Assembly (NCBI GenBank): GCA_018894105.1
Contig: CM032128.1
Location: 15,233,001-15,297,000, forward strand
Origin: Jacaranda mimosifolia
Lineage: Eukaryota > Streptophyta > Magnoliopsida > Lamiales > Bignoniaceae
Length of the DNA: 64,000 nt
Direction: 5' to 3'
Made by a program: the position numbers and the translations under genes. The notes under the pieces were generated by a model. That model was not told where the DNA came from. It made no database searches and saw nothing but the letters and a program-made list of their open reading frames with translations. Shown here in pieces: positions 1-13,300 of the stretch; within the stretch, counting starts at the first letter, position 1, and every line of letters begins with the position of its first letter.

Positions 1-3000
1 TAAAGGAGAAATATCTATTGCTGAGGTTGGATGAAGATGTTTTTTCACCGCAAAATTCTGGTAGGCAATGGGAATTTGACTGGTTCAACAGAGCTGAAGT
101 ACAGCTGGAGCCATCAATGCCACGGTCTGTTGTTGTTCCATCTTGGGAAATGCCTTTCAGTCGCAAAGAGCGTGAATCAGAGTTGGGGAGGTGGGAACCT
201 GAGTCAGTGGAGGTATGAAATGATAGCTTTTCCCCTTCTCTCTTCTCTCATGTAAATTTATTTTGTGAGATATCGCGCTACATCTGGATTGCAATTTTGG
301 AATTGGATCAGTTGCTTATGCCAATTTAATAGCTCTGTTTTTTCGCATTACAGAAATAGGACTAACTGGTTGCTTAATGTTAGGTAGTAGGCTGTATTGC
401 AGTAAAGTTCTTTAGTTCAATCAAGCGATCAACCAATGAAGGTTCGAAAACTGTGAATGAGGCCAGGGCCATCTTTTGGCTCAACGTGTTGAAAAAATAT
501 ACTGCATGAAGCATGACGTCCAAAGATCCTCTTTATATAAGGAAACTGACGAAGCTTTTCTGGCTATCAAAATGCCTCCAAAAACCAACTCACCATAGTT
601 TGAGAACTGCGTTTTGTAATATGAAGACATAAAGCATGCCAAAGGCATAGGCCATGCTTATCATATAATATTATGAATACACACTTGACTTACTAATATC
701 TTAAGAACTATAATGCTGAGAACTTCTGTTTGTGTGTGTGTGTGTGTGTGTGTGTTTTGGGTGGGGGGTATCTATCTATCATTACGTGACATCTGTTTGG
801 CAAGAAAGGTATTAAAGAAGCGATAAAAGAAGAATGCTACTAAATTTCTTAAAAAGTTGTCTCTTTCTAAATTTTCTTTTTATATATTTTTTTGTCACAA
901 GAAGTGTGAAGAATAATTCTTGATCTAAGAAAGAATCATGTGCATCACAAAATTAATGAGATGTGATTTATGGAGCCAAACGATGCACAATTTGGCTTAA
1001 GTTTGTTTTGAATGATGATGAGGGAGAGTGGATCTGAATATATCAGCTGAAAATTGGAATGAAGAGGAACCCAGAAAGGAATGGTGAAGAAGAGAGAAGA
1101 GAAATATTGTATTGCGTTTGCAAGGTTTGAAATTAATCCAATAAAAAGATATGCCCTGTAATAACCAATCCAACGGAAACAATGAGATAATCAAATAAAA
1201 TTAGACCTAAGACTTATTCCTGCATGCCTCTGGGCTCTGAAGTAGGGAACTGCTAGTTATTTAGTTCTAAGAGTATAATCCTGGATGTGAAAAAATAAAA
1301 TAGCACTCAAATTAAAATAAAATTCTTAAATTTATACTCATTCATCAAACTTAGTGGAGATGAAATTTTATAGATGTACTATTGAATGAAGAATAACAAA
1401 TCTTAACCTAAAAAAATTTAAAATAAGTGGAAACACCTTCTTCTTGACCTGTGAAGGCTTCTTGGTTGTGTGAGGACTGATCTTAATTTTGACTTACAAA
1501 TGTGATCGCTGCTAGCCTCAGAAGCTTCTTTGGAATTTTAGGGCCGTTTGGATATGTCTTCATTTTAATTATAAGTTTCCAGCATTTTCAAATTTGCAAA
1601 GTGAGTTATAGTTTTGGAAATGAAAAAGAGGTTGTATTTAGATGTTCTGTTTGAAAATAATGATTTGGATAGGTATAGGGTCGAACATTTAGGTAATTTA
1701 TTATTATTATTTTTTAAAAAGATATTATTTTTTAATTATATGTGTGCTTTATTAATTTTAAAATGATAGTGGGTACTTTATATCCAATCGAATTTGAATT
1801 TGATTGATGTGATAATAGAATGATAAGAGTAAGTTTAGGAGAAATTGAAAATGAAAATAAGGATGATTTTGTGTGGAAATAGGTAGAAATTGATAGTTTT
1901 TCTTTTTCATTTTCAGATAGTGCTGAAAATGAAAGGGGGCCTTGGAAATGGAAATAAACAGGCCCTTAGTTGTTGTCTGAAGAGGCACATAGATAAATAA
2001 AAGTGCTAAGTTGTATACCACTCGATTCAAATCCAACTAACTGGGTCCATGTTCCATGTGTAGAAGATATATAAATCAATTCATAATAATCATAGATATG
2101 GCTGCTTTTTCCACTTGGTTATGATTCCTAATAATTCCATGAAAACTGCATCCTGATTTTCATAAAAATGGCAAGAAGATTAAAAGTTCATGTTTTGACA
2201 TTCTCTTCACCAAGAGCAATTCATTCCGTATGATTTCCTGTTCCTCACAGATTTCATTCATATGCATTCTCGCATTTTTGGCGACAATATTTTCGCACTT
2301 CATTCCATAGTTGATTTTATGGTATGTTAGGTGGATGTCTCAGAATTGACAATAGGAGCTGAGGATTCCGGTGCTTTGCCTCGTATTGTTGGACCTGCAA
2401 AAGATTTTGTGAGAGGAAGTATCAACAATCGTCCTTTTCGCCCTGGTGGACTGGATAGTGCTGATTCTTTGGGAAAGATTCTTCCTGATGGTGCTTGCAA
2501 TGGTGAATGGGCGCATGAGCTTCTGCATGGGGGTCCTGCACAAGTCCTTCCTCCAGGCTTTAAAGATGGATTGGACCTAGGTGATCTAAAGGTAATGCTA
2601 TTAAACAGTAATAAAGGAGTCCACTGTTAGTCAATACATAAAAAATTTAGTTCTTTCTTCCATCAACATTATCAGCACAACTTTGGTATTCATAAAATTT
2701 TTTGAAGGCACACTCTTTGACGTGGAATATTTATGAGAAAGCAAGTATGGACAAGAGCACATCAGATTTGAAGCTGGTTAGTTGCAGTACTTTTACGACT
2801 CCTGCATTAATTTGTTAAGACAATATATGTATCCAGATATGTCATTCATTTTTTCCCATTTGCAGGGAAAAGATAGTAATTTATGGTTGTTCTTTTATTT
2901 TGATGATATATCTATCTATTTACATAAACTGCAGAACGAGCTGTCAGTGCAGCTTGATGACTTGTTCCAGAAAGCCTGGGAAGATGATGTCTTGAAATTC

Positions 3001-4304
3001 GTGGGAGATGGTCTGTGCTCTGTACATATATATAATTTGGTTCTATGTATTGTATATGAAGGGTGATTTCATTGTGAAATGTCTTCTTCTGAGCTGAGCT
3101 GAGATTTCCTTTCTGCTTTATTTGATTAAATCAGGCAACACCTGCCCTAGTGTTGCAATGGTTGGACATCTACTAGAGCTATATTGATTGAAATAATCAT
3201 TGAGAATAAGAGTTTGCTAGTGGTTGTGGAAGGGTTCTCTCAGAGGTTGGGATAACTGATGCTATATGCATTAACTCCAGTTTTTGCTTAGTGAATTTGA
3301 ATTATTCGAATCATTGACATCTGGTAAAAGTAATTTGGTTATTATGTTTCGTGAAACTTTGTGGATATGTGCCAAGTGAAGGTCTGAAATTAAAAGAGAG
3401 TTTGTTCTGCTTTCATACTTGGGATTTCTCAGTGTTTAACTTCGACTTTAACAACTAATGTACTTATGTATATGGTGGTTTTAGGAGAATAGTGGATATG
3501 AGGGGAGGAAGAGAGGAAAGAGAAAGAATTGTTGGTAGTGCTTGTAGTAGGTGGTGCTTATTCCTTTCAATTTTTTATATGGGTGGCTGTTCTACCTTTG
3601 TTTCATGTATCATAAGAAATGTTATTCTAACTTATGCTCTGGACCTTTATGGGTCCGGTAATTACTGTAATTAAAGAGAAAGAAACGGTAGGTTCCTATT
3701 TCAGCATGTGCTATTCATTATGTTAATTTTATATCAATATGTTCCTACAAGAGGATTTCTTAGTCTTGTTGAGAAAATTTGTTCATTCTACATGCAAAAT
3801 AAAAAGAGTTTCTGCACATCATCGCAATTATTTTCTTCATTGATTAACTGCAACCACTAGAATTTTGAAACTTTTATTTACATTTGCCTCATTAGTTTAA
3901 ATGGTTTTAAATTTGAGGATTTCTTGTGGTTCTCTTTTCTTTATTGGCCTCTGTAACACTCAATGGTTGATCAAATGAAATTACAGCTTCACTCTAAATG
4001 TATCTAGTTTTAAATCTAGCGAATTAGACATTTCTTTTAATTCTAGCAATATATGATTTCCTTTTTATTCCTTGAGGCTAATGTTACAGCCTGTTATTCA
4101 GATCATATGCCAGAGTCGGAAACTCAGATGGAGTCTGTCAATGAATCTCTTCAAATAGAAACCAGAGGCGAAGAGTTACATGCAGTTGATGATGTTATCA
4201 AGAAAGAATCATCTATTCTAGATGAAATTTTGTCTGTTGAATCAGCAGAATTAATGCTGAGATTTGATGGAGATACAAATAGTGGTGGACAACAGCAGAA
4301 AGAA
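1..4304 (+). CDS. SKI2: SKI2 exons 1-5: N-terminal segment
   Basis: Exons <1-212, 2331-2591, 2708-2776, 2935-3010 and 4090-4304 encode the part before the helicase core. Exon 1 is entered mid-frame, with codons from base 3, and contains GRQWEFDWF and [13 protein letters not shown], characteristic of SKI2 N-termini. Exon 2 has [15 protein letters not shown] and ends DLGDLK. Exon 3 is a 23-codon mini-exon ([12 protein letters not shown]) that is easy to miss; its flanking introns are only 116 and 158 bp. Exon 4 gives [11 protein letters not shown]. Exon 5 is acidic and Ser-rich, probably disordered, and ends with [12 protein letters not shown]. This segment is known in the family to mediate assembly with SKI3/SKI8. 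Exon 4 ends in phase 1 and exon 5 supplies the two completing bases. Confidence 0.9.
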
Positions 4305-7300
4305 GTAATGGTTTCTCAAGTTACAAATCATTCCATAATTTGTTGCATTCTTGAATTTTAATACAAGTTATTCCAGCAGCAGAGTTGTTCCATGATTTAC
4401 TAAGTCAATGATTTATTTTAGGGTTGGGCTCTTACTGGTAGCAGTGAAGAAATTGCAAAACGGTTTCATGAACTTGTTCCTGATATGGCGCTTGATTTTC
4501 CTTTTGAACTTGATCCGTTCCAAAAGGAGGTATCGGTCATTCTAAGTAAATGTTGACAAACATTGGTTTTGTGGCAATTATTGCAAAATTGAGTTACTTA
4601 TTTCTAAGTTGGAATCATGATAATATGAAGAATTATGATAACATGACTCGATTGGAGGGCTATTGCATTTTCTGCTGCCATTCTTGTGGGGCTGGGATTA
4701 GTGGCAACAATCTACTTCCACCCAAATGGAAGATGCTGTAATTTGTTGTCATAAATTCATATGATATTTGTTATCATGAATATGGGTTATTGTAAGTGTA
4801 ACTATGGTAAATTATTTTGATATTGCCGTTGGATTTTAATTTAACTTGAACATGTAATTATTTGTACTGAAATATTTTGGATTGACTACTTAATCGTGTC
4901 ACTGAAATAAGTTCTATTTTGAATTAATTACAGGCCATACTGTATCTTGAAAGGGGGGAATCTGTTTTTGTTGCAGCTCATACATCCGCTGGAAAGACAG
5001 TGGTTGCGGAATATGCATTTGCTCTGGCTTCAAAAGTAAGTCACTTGTTTTTTATGTCTGCTTGTTTAGTAATTGAATGGTATAATTTCTGATTCAAACA
5101 ATTGAGGCATTCCTTTAATTTTACCCTGTTAAAAGCCATCTTTTGGAATCTTCTTGAGCCTCAAAATACTGATTTTATGGTCTGTAAAGCGTAGGAATCA
5201 TAATTTATCATAAAACTTTGAACACATGCAGCACTGCACAAGAGCTGTCTATACTGCTCCTATTAAGACCATCAGCAATCAGAAGTACAGGGATTTTTGT
5301 GGAAAATTTGATGTTGGCCTCCTTACCGGCGATGTTAGCTTGAGGCCTGAGGCCTCTTGTCTCATCATGACCACTGAGATATTAAGATCAATGCTCTATA
5401 GGGGTGCTGATATCATACGTGACATAGAATGGGTAAGGTTTCTTCTTTAGACATTTGTCTTCCTTTTGCTATGTCTGGTTCTACATAACCTGTCAAATTG
5501 TACTCAGTTTTGTATATTCTTTGCCTTCTGGTCATTGTTCTGAGATTTGTGGTGGTTTATCTGTGTGTGGAAGACAGGTTATATTCGATGAAGTGCATTA
5601 TGTTAATGATGTTGAAAGAGGTGTGGTTTGGGAAGAAGTTATCATCATGCTTCCCAGGCATATCAACTTTGTGCTACTCTCTGCCACGGTATGTATCATT
5701 TCTGAGTCATGTTGTTCATGATTAACATGCAATTTCTGTAATATTGTAAATTCATCTTCTTGGTTATTTATTTATTTATTTTTTCTTGCTCTCTATTTTT
5801 GCTCGTATTGCCTGGAGAGTTCTATCAAGTTCATTGCTTATCAGTAAAAAAACATTGGCCATATGAGTTTTTGAATTTGAGTATGCTGTATGCCATTTGT
5901 ATTCATGCCTTCATACTGAAAGGTTGTATAATCAGGTGTTGTAAATACTTTATGTCAGGTGGTGGACTACTTTAGTGTCCCTGCCACAGATAAATTGAAT
6001 CTAATGTAGCTTATGGGTAACTTGGGCTCAAAAATGTTTATTGATGCAATATGATGCCCTATATGTCCTACGGATCTGATTATAGATGGTCAGTACAGGA
6101 CACTTGTAGATGGGGATTGATACACAGTTTATCACATGACCTAACACATTTGATAATGATGATCCTCAAAAAATGTGAAGTTGTCTCACATGTCTTCATC
6201 TTGTCCGTAGTACTGCAATTTGATTTTCTAGCTCACTTCACTTCTGCAACAACACCCACCCTCCTCCCCAACCCAAAAAAACAAAAGAAAAAGGAAAGGA
6301 AAAGAAAAAAATAGGAGAAAGGGTGAAAAAAAATAATAATTAAGAAATAGGTGATTTTTTGTCTATCTCCCAAGAACCTTGCCAAGCTGTTTTCTTTCTC
6401 CTCCTGCGCAGGGAACTCCATCTTAATTTTAACTAATATGTTGTGAAGTTTTACAAGGTGCTGTTCCTCTGTTTTTCAATTCCATTATTTTATCCTGTTA
6501 CAATGTTAAATAATATTTTCTTTTTTCTAGGTACCAAACACACTTGAATTTGCTGATTGGATTGGTAGGACAAAGCAAAAGCAAATTCGTGTAACTGGGT
6601 TTGTGTCATCTTCTTGATATGAAACTCACCATCTACTACTTACATTCTATATGACTTTGTAGTGTGCGTAATGGTAACCAAATATATTTATAAAGGTTCA
6701 TTACTGTCCTCTCATCATGTTTGTCCAATGTATAAGCACCTCATCTTCCAATAACCCTTTATCTTCATTGGGACTAACATATGTTGAAAAACCTTAGCAT
6801 TTGGACGAAATGACTCATTTGTCCTTTGTGAAAAAATATGCTAACCTCCTAGAAGGTTTCTCCTTATTTTTTAATATGGGACCCCTCTTAGGTACCTTGA
6901 ATTGCCGGAACATTTTTTTGAGATTTGTGTAATGTAGACTATAGAGATCTCCCTTTGGTATCCTGAATTGCAACCACCTCTCCCTCCCCCTCCGCCTCCC
7001 CTGGGATTGTTTAATATATGAATAGACAACTTGTAGTTTATCCATGAAGGGAAGATAGAAGTACCTTAAAAATTTATGGGCACTTTTGGTCTTCAATTAA
7101 TTACACCGTGTACAAACTTAAATGTCTGAATCAAAATTTTTGTTGGTGATAGTATATTCAAATCTTAACACAAAATTTCAATTGACGATTCCACAACTTC
7201 TTGTTCTTCTCTTGTCATACTCACCTAGAGAAGGTGATCCATGATGCCATATGATAAGTGAAGATGGCGATTGATCCTGACTTCTCAGTTGGGGGATTAC

Positions 7301-10300
7301 GAGAACATATTTAATACAACTATAGATAAGAACTTTTAATGTACTTTTTATTTGTTAATTTCAAGAATATGACTGCCACATTTTTTTTCCTAATAATTTC
7401 TTGGGAAAAAAAGAAAGCATTTAAGTAATATATATGGTGGTGGGAAAAAAGGTATGTTTATTTTACGTGTTTAGAGATAATAGATTTTAAAAAATATTTG
7501 CAATTATATGTGTTCAGAAAAATCTGGGATTTTCTCACACAACAGAGTCCAAAAAAAAAAAGTTTGAGATTTACCTCTTTATAGATAATATATATATATA
7601 TATATATATAAAGAAGTTTGAGATTTTCTTACAGTTTTATAATGGTGAAGGCACATGTTACATTCTCTTGAAGTTTTCTCACACAATAGAGTACAATTTC
7701 AAAACTTTCCAAATATTAAACCTCAAGGTTGAGTTTTGTATATTAGACAAACCTTAGGTGATTTTGTGCAAATTTGGATAAACATCACGTGGCTAGTAAA
7801 TTTACTATTAATGTGAAATAGTAGCCAAGAGTGAAATTGGATTTTCACTGTTTTTTTCTTTGCTAGTGTGTTCTTTTTCTATTTCGACGTCGTAATAGAA
7901 GCAGAAATTCGTAAACTTTTGTCAACCTGAGAGGTAAATGTAATTGGACGTACCATTGGGGGAGATGTTTCTGCATGTTAGACCAACATTAGTGGAGGAT
8001 GCTGCAATTAACCCAATTTATAAATTATTTTGAGGGTGGAATTTATTAACATCATTTCTAACATATAATTTTTTTCCTTTAAAAAGGACCACAAAAAGAC
8101 CAGTCCCCCTGGAGCACTGCCTTTTCTATTCTGGAGAGCTCTATAAAATCTGTGAAAATGAAAAGATTATCCCTCAGGGTTTAAAAGCTGCCAAGGATGT
8201 GTACAAAAAGAAGAACTCAGCTACAATGATTGGCACAGGATCTTATTCTGGGTTTTCAGCAGCCAATGAAAGGGCCAGGACTCAGAGGCATGAAAGTTCC
8301 GCTCATGCAAAACAGAATAAGCATTCTGGACCCCAGAATATGGTGAACTTTTCTGGGGCTAATTGGGGGACCCAAACCAGTGGTAATAACAACTGGGGTT
8401 CAAAGAGATCAGAAGCTTCTGTCTGGCTGTCACTTATTAATAAGCTTTCAAAGAAATCACTCTTACCTGTATGTTTGAAAAGTTACATTCATTGTATTTT
8501 TCCTTGTGCATCTGCCAAAAAATCCATTTCCTAGTAATATGTTGCTAATACTTCCTGCTGCATTTTCTTTTCAAGGACATGCTAGTTTTTGCTTGCTCTA
8601 TCCTTGACAAATAAATGTTATATTTGACGAGAACTTCTGATGATGCCTATTAATGAGCTTTCAAATAGATCACTCTTTCCTGTATTTTTGAAAAGTTCCA
8701 TTCGTTGTATTTTTCCTTGTGCATCTGCCAAATAATCCATTTAGTAGTGATGCGTCAGAATTATACTTGCTGTTGCATTTCCTCTTCAAGGACCTGTTAG
8801 TTTCTGCTTGTCTTATCCTTGACAAATAAATTTCATATTTCTAGACGAGAACTTCTAGTGATGCCTTATAAATAAGCGTGCATATTAAGATTATTTAATT
8901 TTTATACTTTTCGAGATGAGACTACAGCATGAACACATTTGTTAACTGGTTGACTTTGACTTGTGTCTACAGGTGGTTATTTTCTGTTTCTCAAAGAATC
9001 GCTGCGATAAATCGGCTGACAACTTGACTAGGACTGACCTCACGACTAGTTCCGAGAAAAGTGAAATTCGCGTCTTTTGTGATAAAGCATTCTCGAGGCT
9101 CAAAGGATCAGACAGAAATCTTCCACAGGTGTTGTATTCGAATTTTATTGGTTTCTTCAAGTTTGGGATGCTCGAATTTGATATGCATGTACTGACAGGT
9201 TGTTAGAGTTCAAGGCCTTCTTCGGAGAGGAATTGGTGTGCACCATGCAGGACTACTTCCAATTGTCAAGGAAGTTGTCGAAATGCTTTTCTGTCGTGGA
9301 GTGGTTAAGGTAAAGTAGTTAATTTGTGTTTCATTGGGCGATACTGACATGACATGGTAAAAGCATGGGATTCCGTAATTCTTGAAAAGATCAGATGTGG
9401 TGTAGTCTGAACATGGCTGTATGTATACATACATACAAATCCATATATATTGCGCACTCAAATTTATTAAGTACATATATACACACACATTTCTGTATAA
9501 AAATGTGTGCTGTTCGGACATACCTATATATTGAAATTTCAACTATGCTAAATTTGGTATATTACAAATTTACTTTTAAAGGTGGACTGGTGCCTATACT
9601 GATTTTGATTTTAGTATAATGAGTCTTAGTATATTCAAAGAGAAGAGAAAAAGTGTCAGCGAATTAGTAAAATTGGTGGAATCAGAGGTTTGAGATGAGA
9701 AGACAAGTCTGAAATGATAAATTGGTGGGTATTTTGAAATAATTTAGTTTTCTTAAATTTTGTCTGGACCAAGATTTTGTAAAATAACAAAAGTAGCCTC
9801 TATGTGCAAATTGTGTCCAACTTGCTTATTGACTCTCTTAGGATTTTTGTTTTCCTTTGAATTCTCGGACACTGCAATTGTCATGTTTGCCATGTGGCTC
9901 AACTATGTCTAAGTTGTGTCTGACACTGTACAAGGCGATTCTTTGGCATGTCCATGCATTAATCTTGTATTTTCCTTTCTTAAAAAGCAACAAGTTCTGG
10001 GAAATTTTTAATGTAATTGAAAATCTGGAATCAAAGAAAAAAACAGCTCGAAAGGTCAACAAATTTGTCATGTAAGTTTATTTGTAGCAGTATTTGGTTC
10101 TTGTTTCCCTTAAAAACATAACAGAAGAAAATTTTCTCTGTTATTTTTCTTCCTTTGGAATTCTAGATCCAAATAGAACCAAAAGGAATAGGGGAAGCAA
10201 TGTTTCTAAATTTGTTATGTTTCCTTTTGCATTTCTACCGTTGGACTCTTTTAAGAACAATAAGTTGTTTATATTTTGTCATTGTGTTTGATTTGATGTT

Positions 10301-13300
10301 TTGTTTACATACATAGATATACATTCATGCATGCATTATCTTTTTTCTATGGGTCTTCTAATATTTGTACTCTTTGTGTTTTCGGTAGATTCTCTTTTCA
10401 ACAGAGACATTTGCAATGGGAGTCAATGCCCCGGCAAGGACGGTAAGTTGTTACTTAGATGGTTGCAATGAGGGATGTATAGTCACCTTCCTTGGAAGGT
10501 TTTATCTCTAGCAAGCATTTTTGAGTTTGAAATTTTATGTACTTGTTTTTATTTGTGTCTAATAGGTCAAGAAGGAAGTTAGGTAGGTAACGCCATAATT
10601 ATTTCCTTTGGCGGGCCAAATCTATTCTGATAAATATTTACTTATGGAAGTTTCTACAGCACTAAGTTGCTTGACTAACTTTGTTGGCCACCAGCTTAAT
10701 TGCTGCTGGATTCAATTTCTTTCTTATTGCAGTCTTCTATTGGAATAATTTTAGATACGACAGAACCCAAGAAAACCAAAATATTAATATTGTTTTTCTA
10801 TTAAAGTTAGATATTTGATATTGTTTATCCAGTTATCCGTTTGATATTAACCTCAAGACCAAATGCAACTCCTTAGCCACCATACTAAACGCATTCCTAT
10901 TTTTCTGCTTATATTCTTCCACTGATGCTTGGCGCATTTTTATAAGGGAATGGAGATTCCATGAAAGGTCCTTCCCACTATTTTATTCCCACTTCTCGCT
11001 TGGCACAGAATACAAGTGGGAATAAAGATTCCGTGGATAGTTTATTTGTTCCAACAGAAGTGGCAAAGTTATTCCTCATTCAAACAAGAGGAATAATTAT
11101 TCCCCATTTAACCATCAGAATAGTTATTACCCGACATCTTCATTAGAAAAGATAATTTCCTCATTACCCCCAAAAAGTCTCTCAAATTCTATTTCATAAA
11201 CTAAAACACCATAAGTCTTCTATTTATCATCCTGCAGACTTATATATATTTATGTGTATGTTGTATGTACATAAATACTTACACATTTATACAAATGATA
11301 TATGCTATATATAATTTCATGTCTGTGAACAATGTGTGCATATATATACGTGAAATTATATACACTGATAAGATGTTTAAGTAGATCTATTTATATGCAT
11401 GTCTTATTTATGAATTAGTAGGATCTATTAATTTAGTAGATAGTGCTTTCCAACTACTAGAGACATGAGTCACTAAGAACTGTTTAACCTTCTGATTGTA
11501 AACTGATTCCTAACTATTGTTCAGTTGCCTTCTAATTTGCTTTCTGATATTAAACTTCAAAGAGCCTCATCTATGCATTCAAACATATGTCGAATGTCGA
11601 ACAAAACAAGCAAGCAAGACTACATCACCATTTCTCTGAGTAATGAACTTCTTTGAATTCTTCCTTAGCCTTAGATGTCCTTTCATCTCAAATCTCCATT
11701 CATGCATTCTTCTCTCCTCCCCTTAGCCATACATCTCTTTCTCTCTATATTTTTCTTTCTTTCTTTATTTTTCTTTTGGCCGTTGTTGTTAGGACCAATA
11801 TTAGCAAACCATCTAAGTACGATCTTGACTTGAGGAACCACAAGATGGCTTTTAGTGAGGACTGGCTTCTTCAGAATACTTAATACCTTCCTTCCCATGA
11901 TCGAGTGATGCTACCACCTATCGCACAACAAACTAGATAGAGCAACTTTCAAATAGGATTCTACCGATCGGGCCGGATTTCATTTAATATCTCTGTTTTG
12001 GTGTATCTTCGAATACTTGGTATACGTATGTACTTCATTAGAACTATGTTTGAAAAAATAATAATCATATTATAAGCTATTACATATGTTTTTATTTTTA
12101 CTTCTTGTTCATGTGTGTACAACCAAGAGTATAATAGTCATAATGAGGGAAAGATTTTATTCTTATCCAACTATATGATTAAGTGAACCAAACAAAGGAA
12201 TGAAAAGGTTATCCCAAAGCCAGTCCGTGTGTGTAGCCAAACAATTGAATCACAAAGTTCATTCCTGAATGAATCTCATTCCCCAGCTGACTTTCCTGGA
12301 ATCAGCAGTGATTGTAACAAACATGCCATAAGTAACTAAAAACTGTTTTCGTTTCCCTTTGCCCTTACTTCACACTTAGGTTTTTTATTTCCATCATGCT
12401 ATACTTATCTTTGTTCTCTTGCTTGCTCCCTTGTCTATATGTGGAACATGGCCTTTTAAATTGGTAAGGCCCTGAAAGAGCTACTGATAAATCTATTGCC
12501 ACATATTACTTCCTCTGATGAATTCGTTCAGCTTCTCCTATGTGCATCTCTTCAGAGATAGTTTTGTCTTTGGCTTCTTTAAGTTTGGGAAAAAACTTAT
12601 CTTGTGTTCCTCCACATTGCTATGGTCACAGATTTACTATCATCATTGGCAGTTCCTGGCTGCAAATTGACTGCACATTGTCCATTTTTTGTAGTCCCGT
12701 AGTCTTCTCCATGCTTTTAACCTTTGGTCTGGTGACTTCTTTTAGTTGCCCTTTTCTAGAAAGCACCTTTGTTCACTAATTTTCTTTTTGGTACCTCTTT
12801 AACAAATATTCTCCTTTTTTCTCTTTGTAAAATGACTCTCACTTGTCTTTGGCAGGTTGTGTTTGATGCTTTGAGGAAATTTGATGGCAAGGAATTTAGA
12901 CAATTACTTCCTGGAGAATATACTCAGATGGCTGGTCGTGCAGGCAGGAGAGGACTTGATAACATTGGTACAGTTGTTGTGCTGTGTCGGGATGAAATTC
13001 CGGAAGAGAAGGATTTGAAGCACATAATTGTTGGTAGTGCAACTAGGCTTGAATCTCAGTTTCGACTCACCTATATCATGATCCTACATCTGCTTCGCGT
13101 CGAAGAATTGAAGGTACACATTGCTTTAGCTTATTGAAGAAAAGTGTTTCTGAAAACTGCTGTAGATGCTGGATAGTGGGTCATACAATGGAATGTGTGA
13201 ATCAGGAGCGTTGTCTAGAGAGTTGAAGCAATGAGCCTATGAATAGAAAGGCCCAAATCAGAGAGGAGTTAGAAAATAGTACTCTTGACAACATATTTAC

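Larger units (their letters stand above)
213..2330 (+). other. SKI2 intron 1
   Basis: This is non-coding, bounded by GTATGA at 213 and TTAG at 2327-2330. It contains a TG microsatellite and a Tourist-like MITE, listed separately. I saw no coding or RNA gene in the remainder. Confidence 0.85.

Noticed and set aside
10920..12310. Possible large MITE in SKI2 intron 14
   Set aside because: GGAAT/ATTCC-rich blocks occur at both sides but I could not find matching termini or a target duplication.
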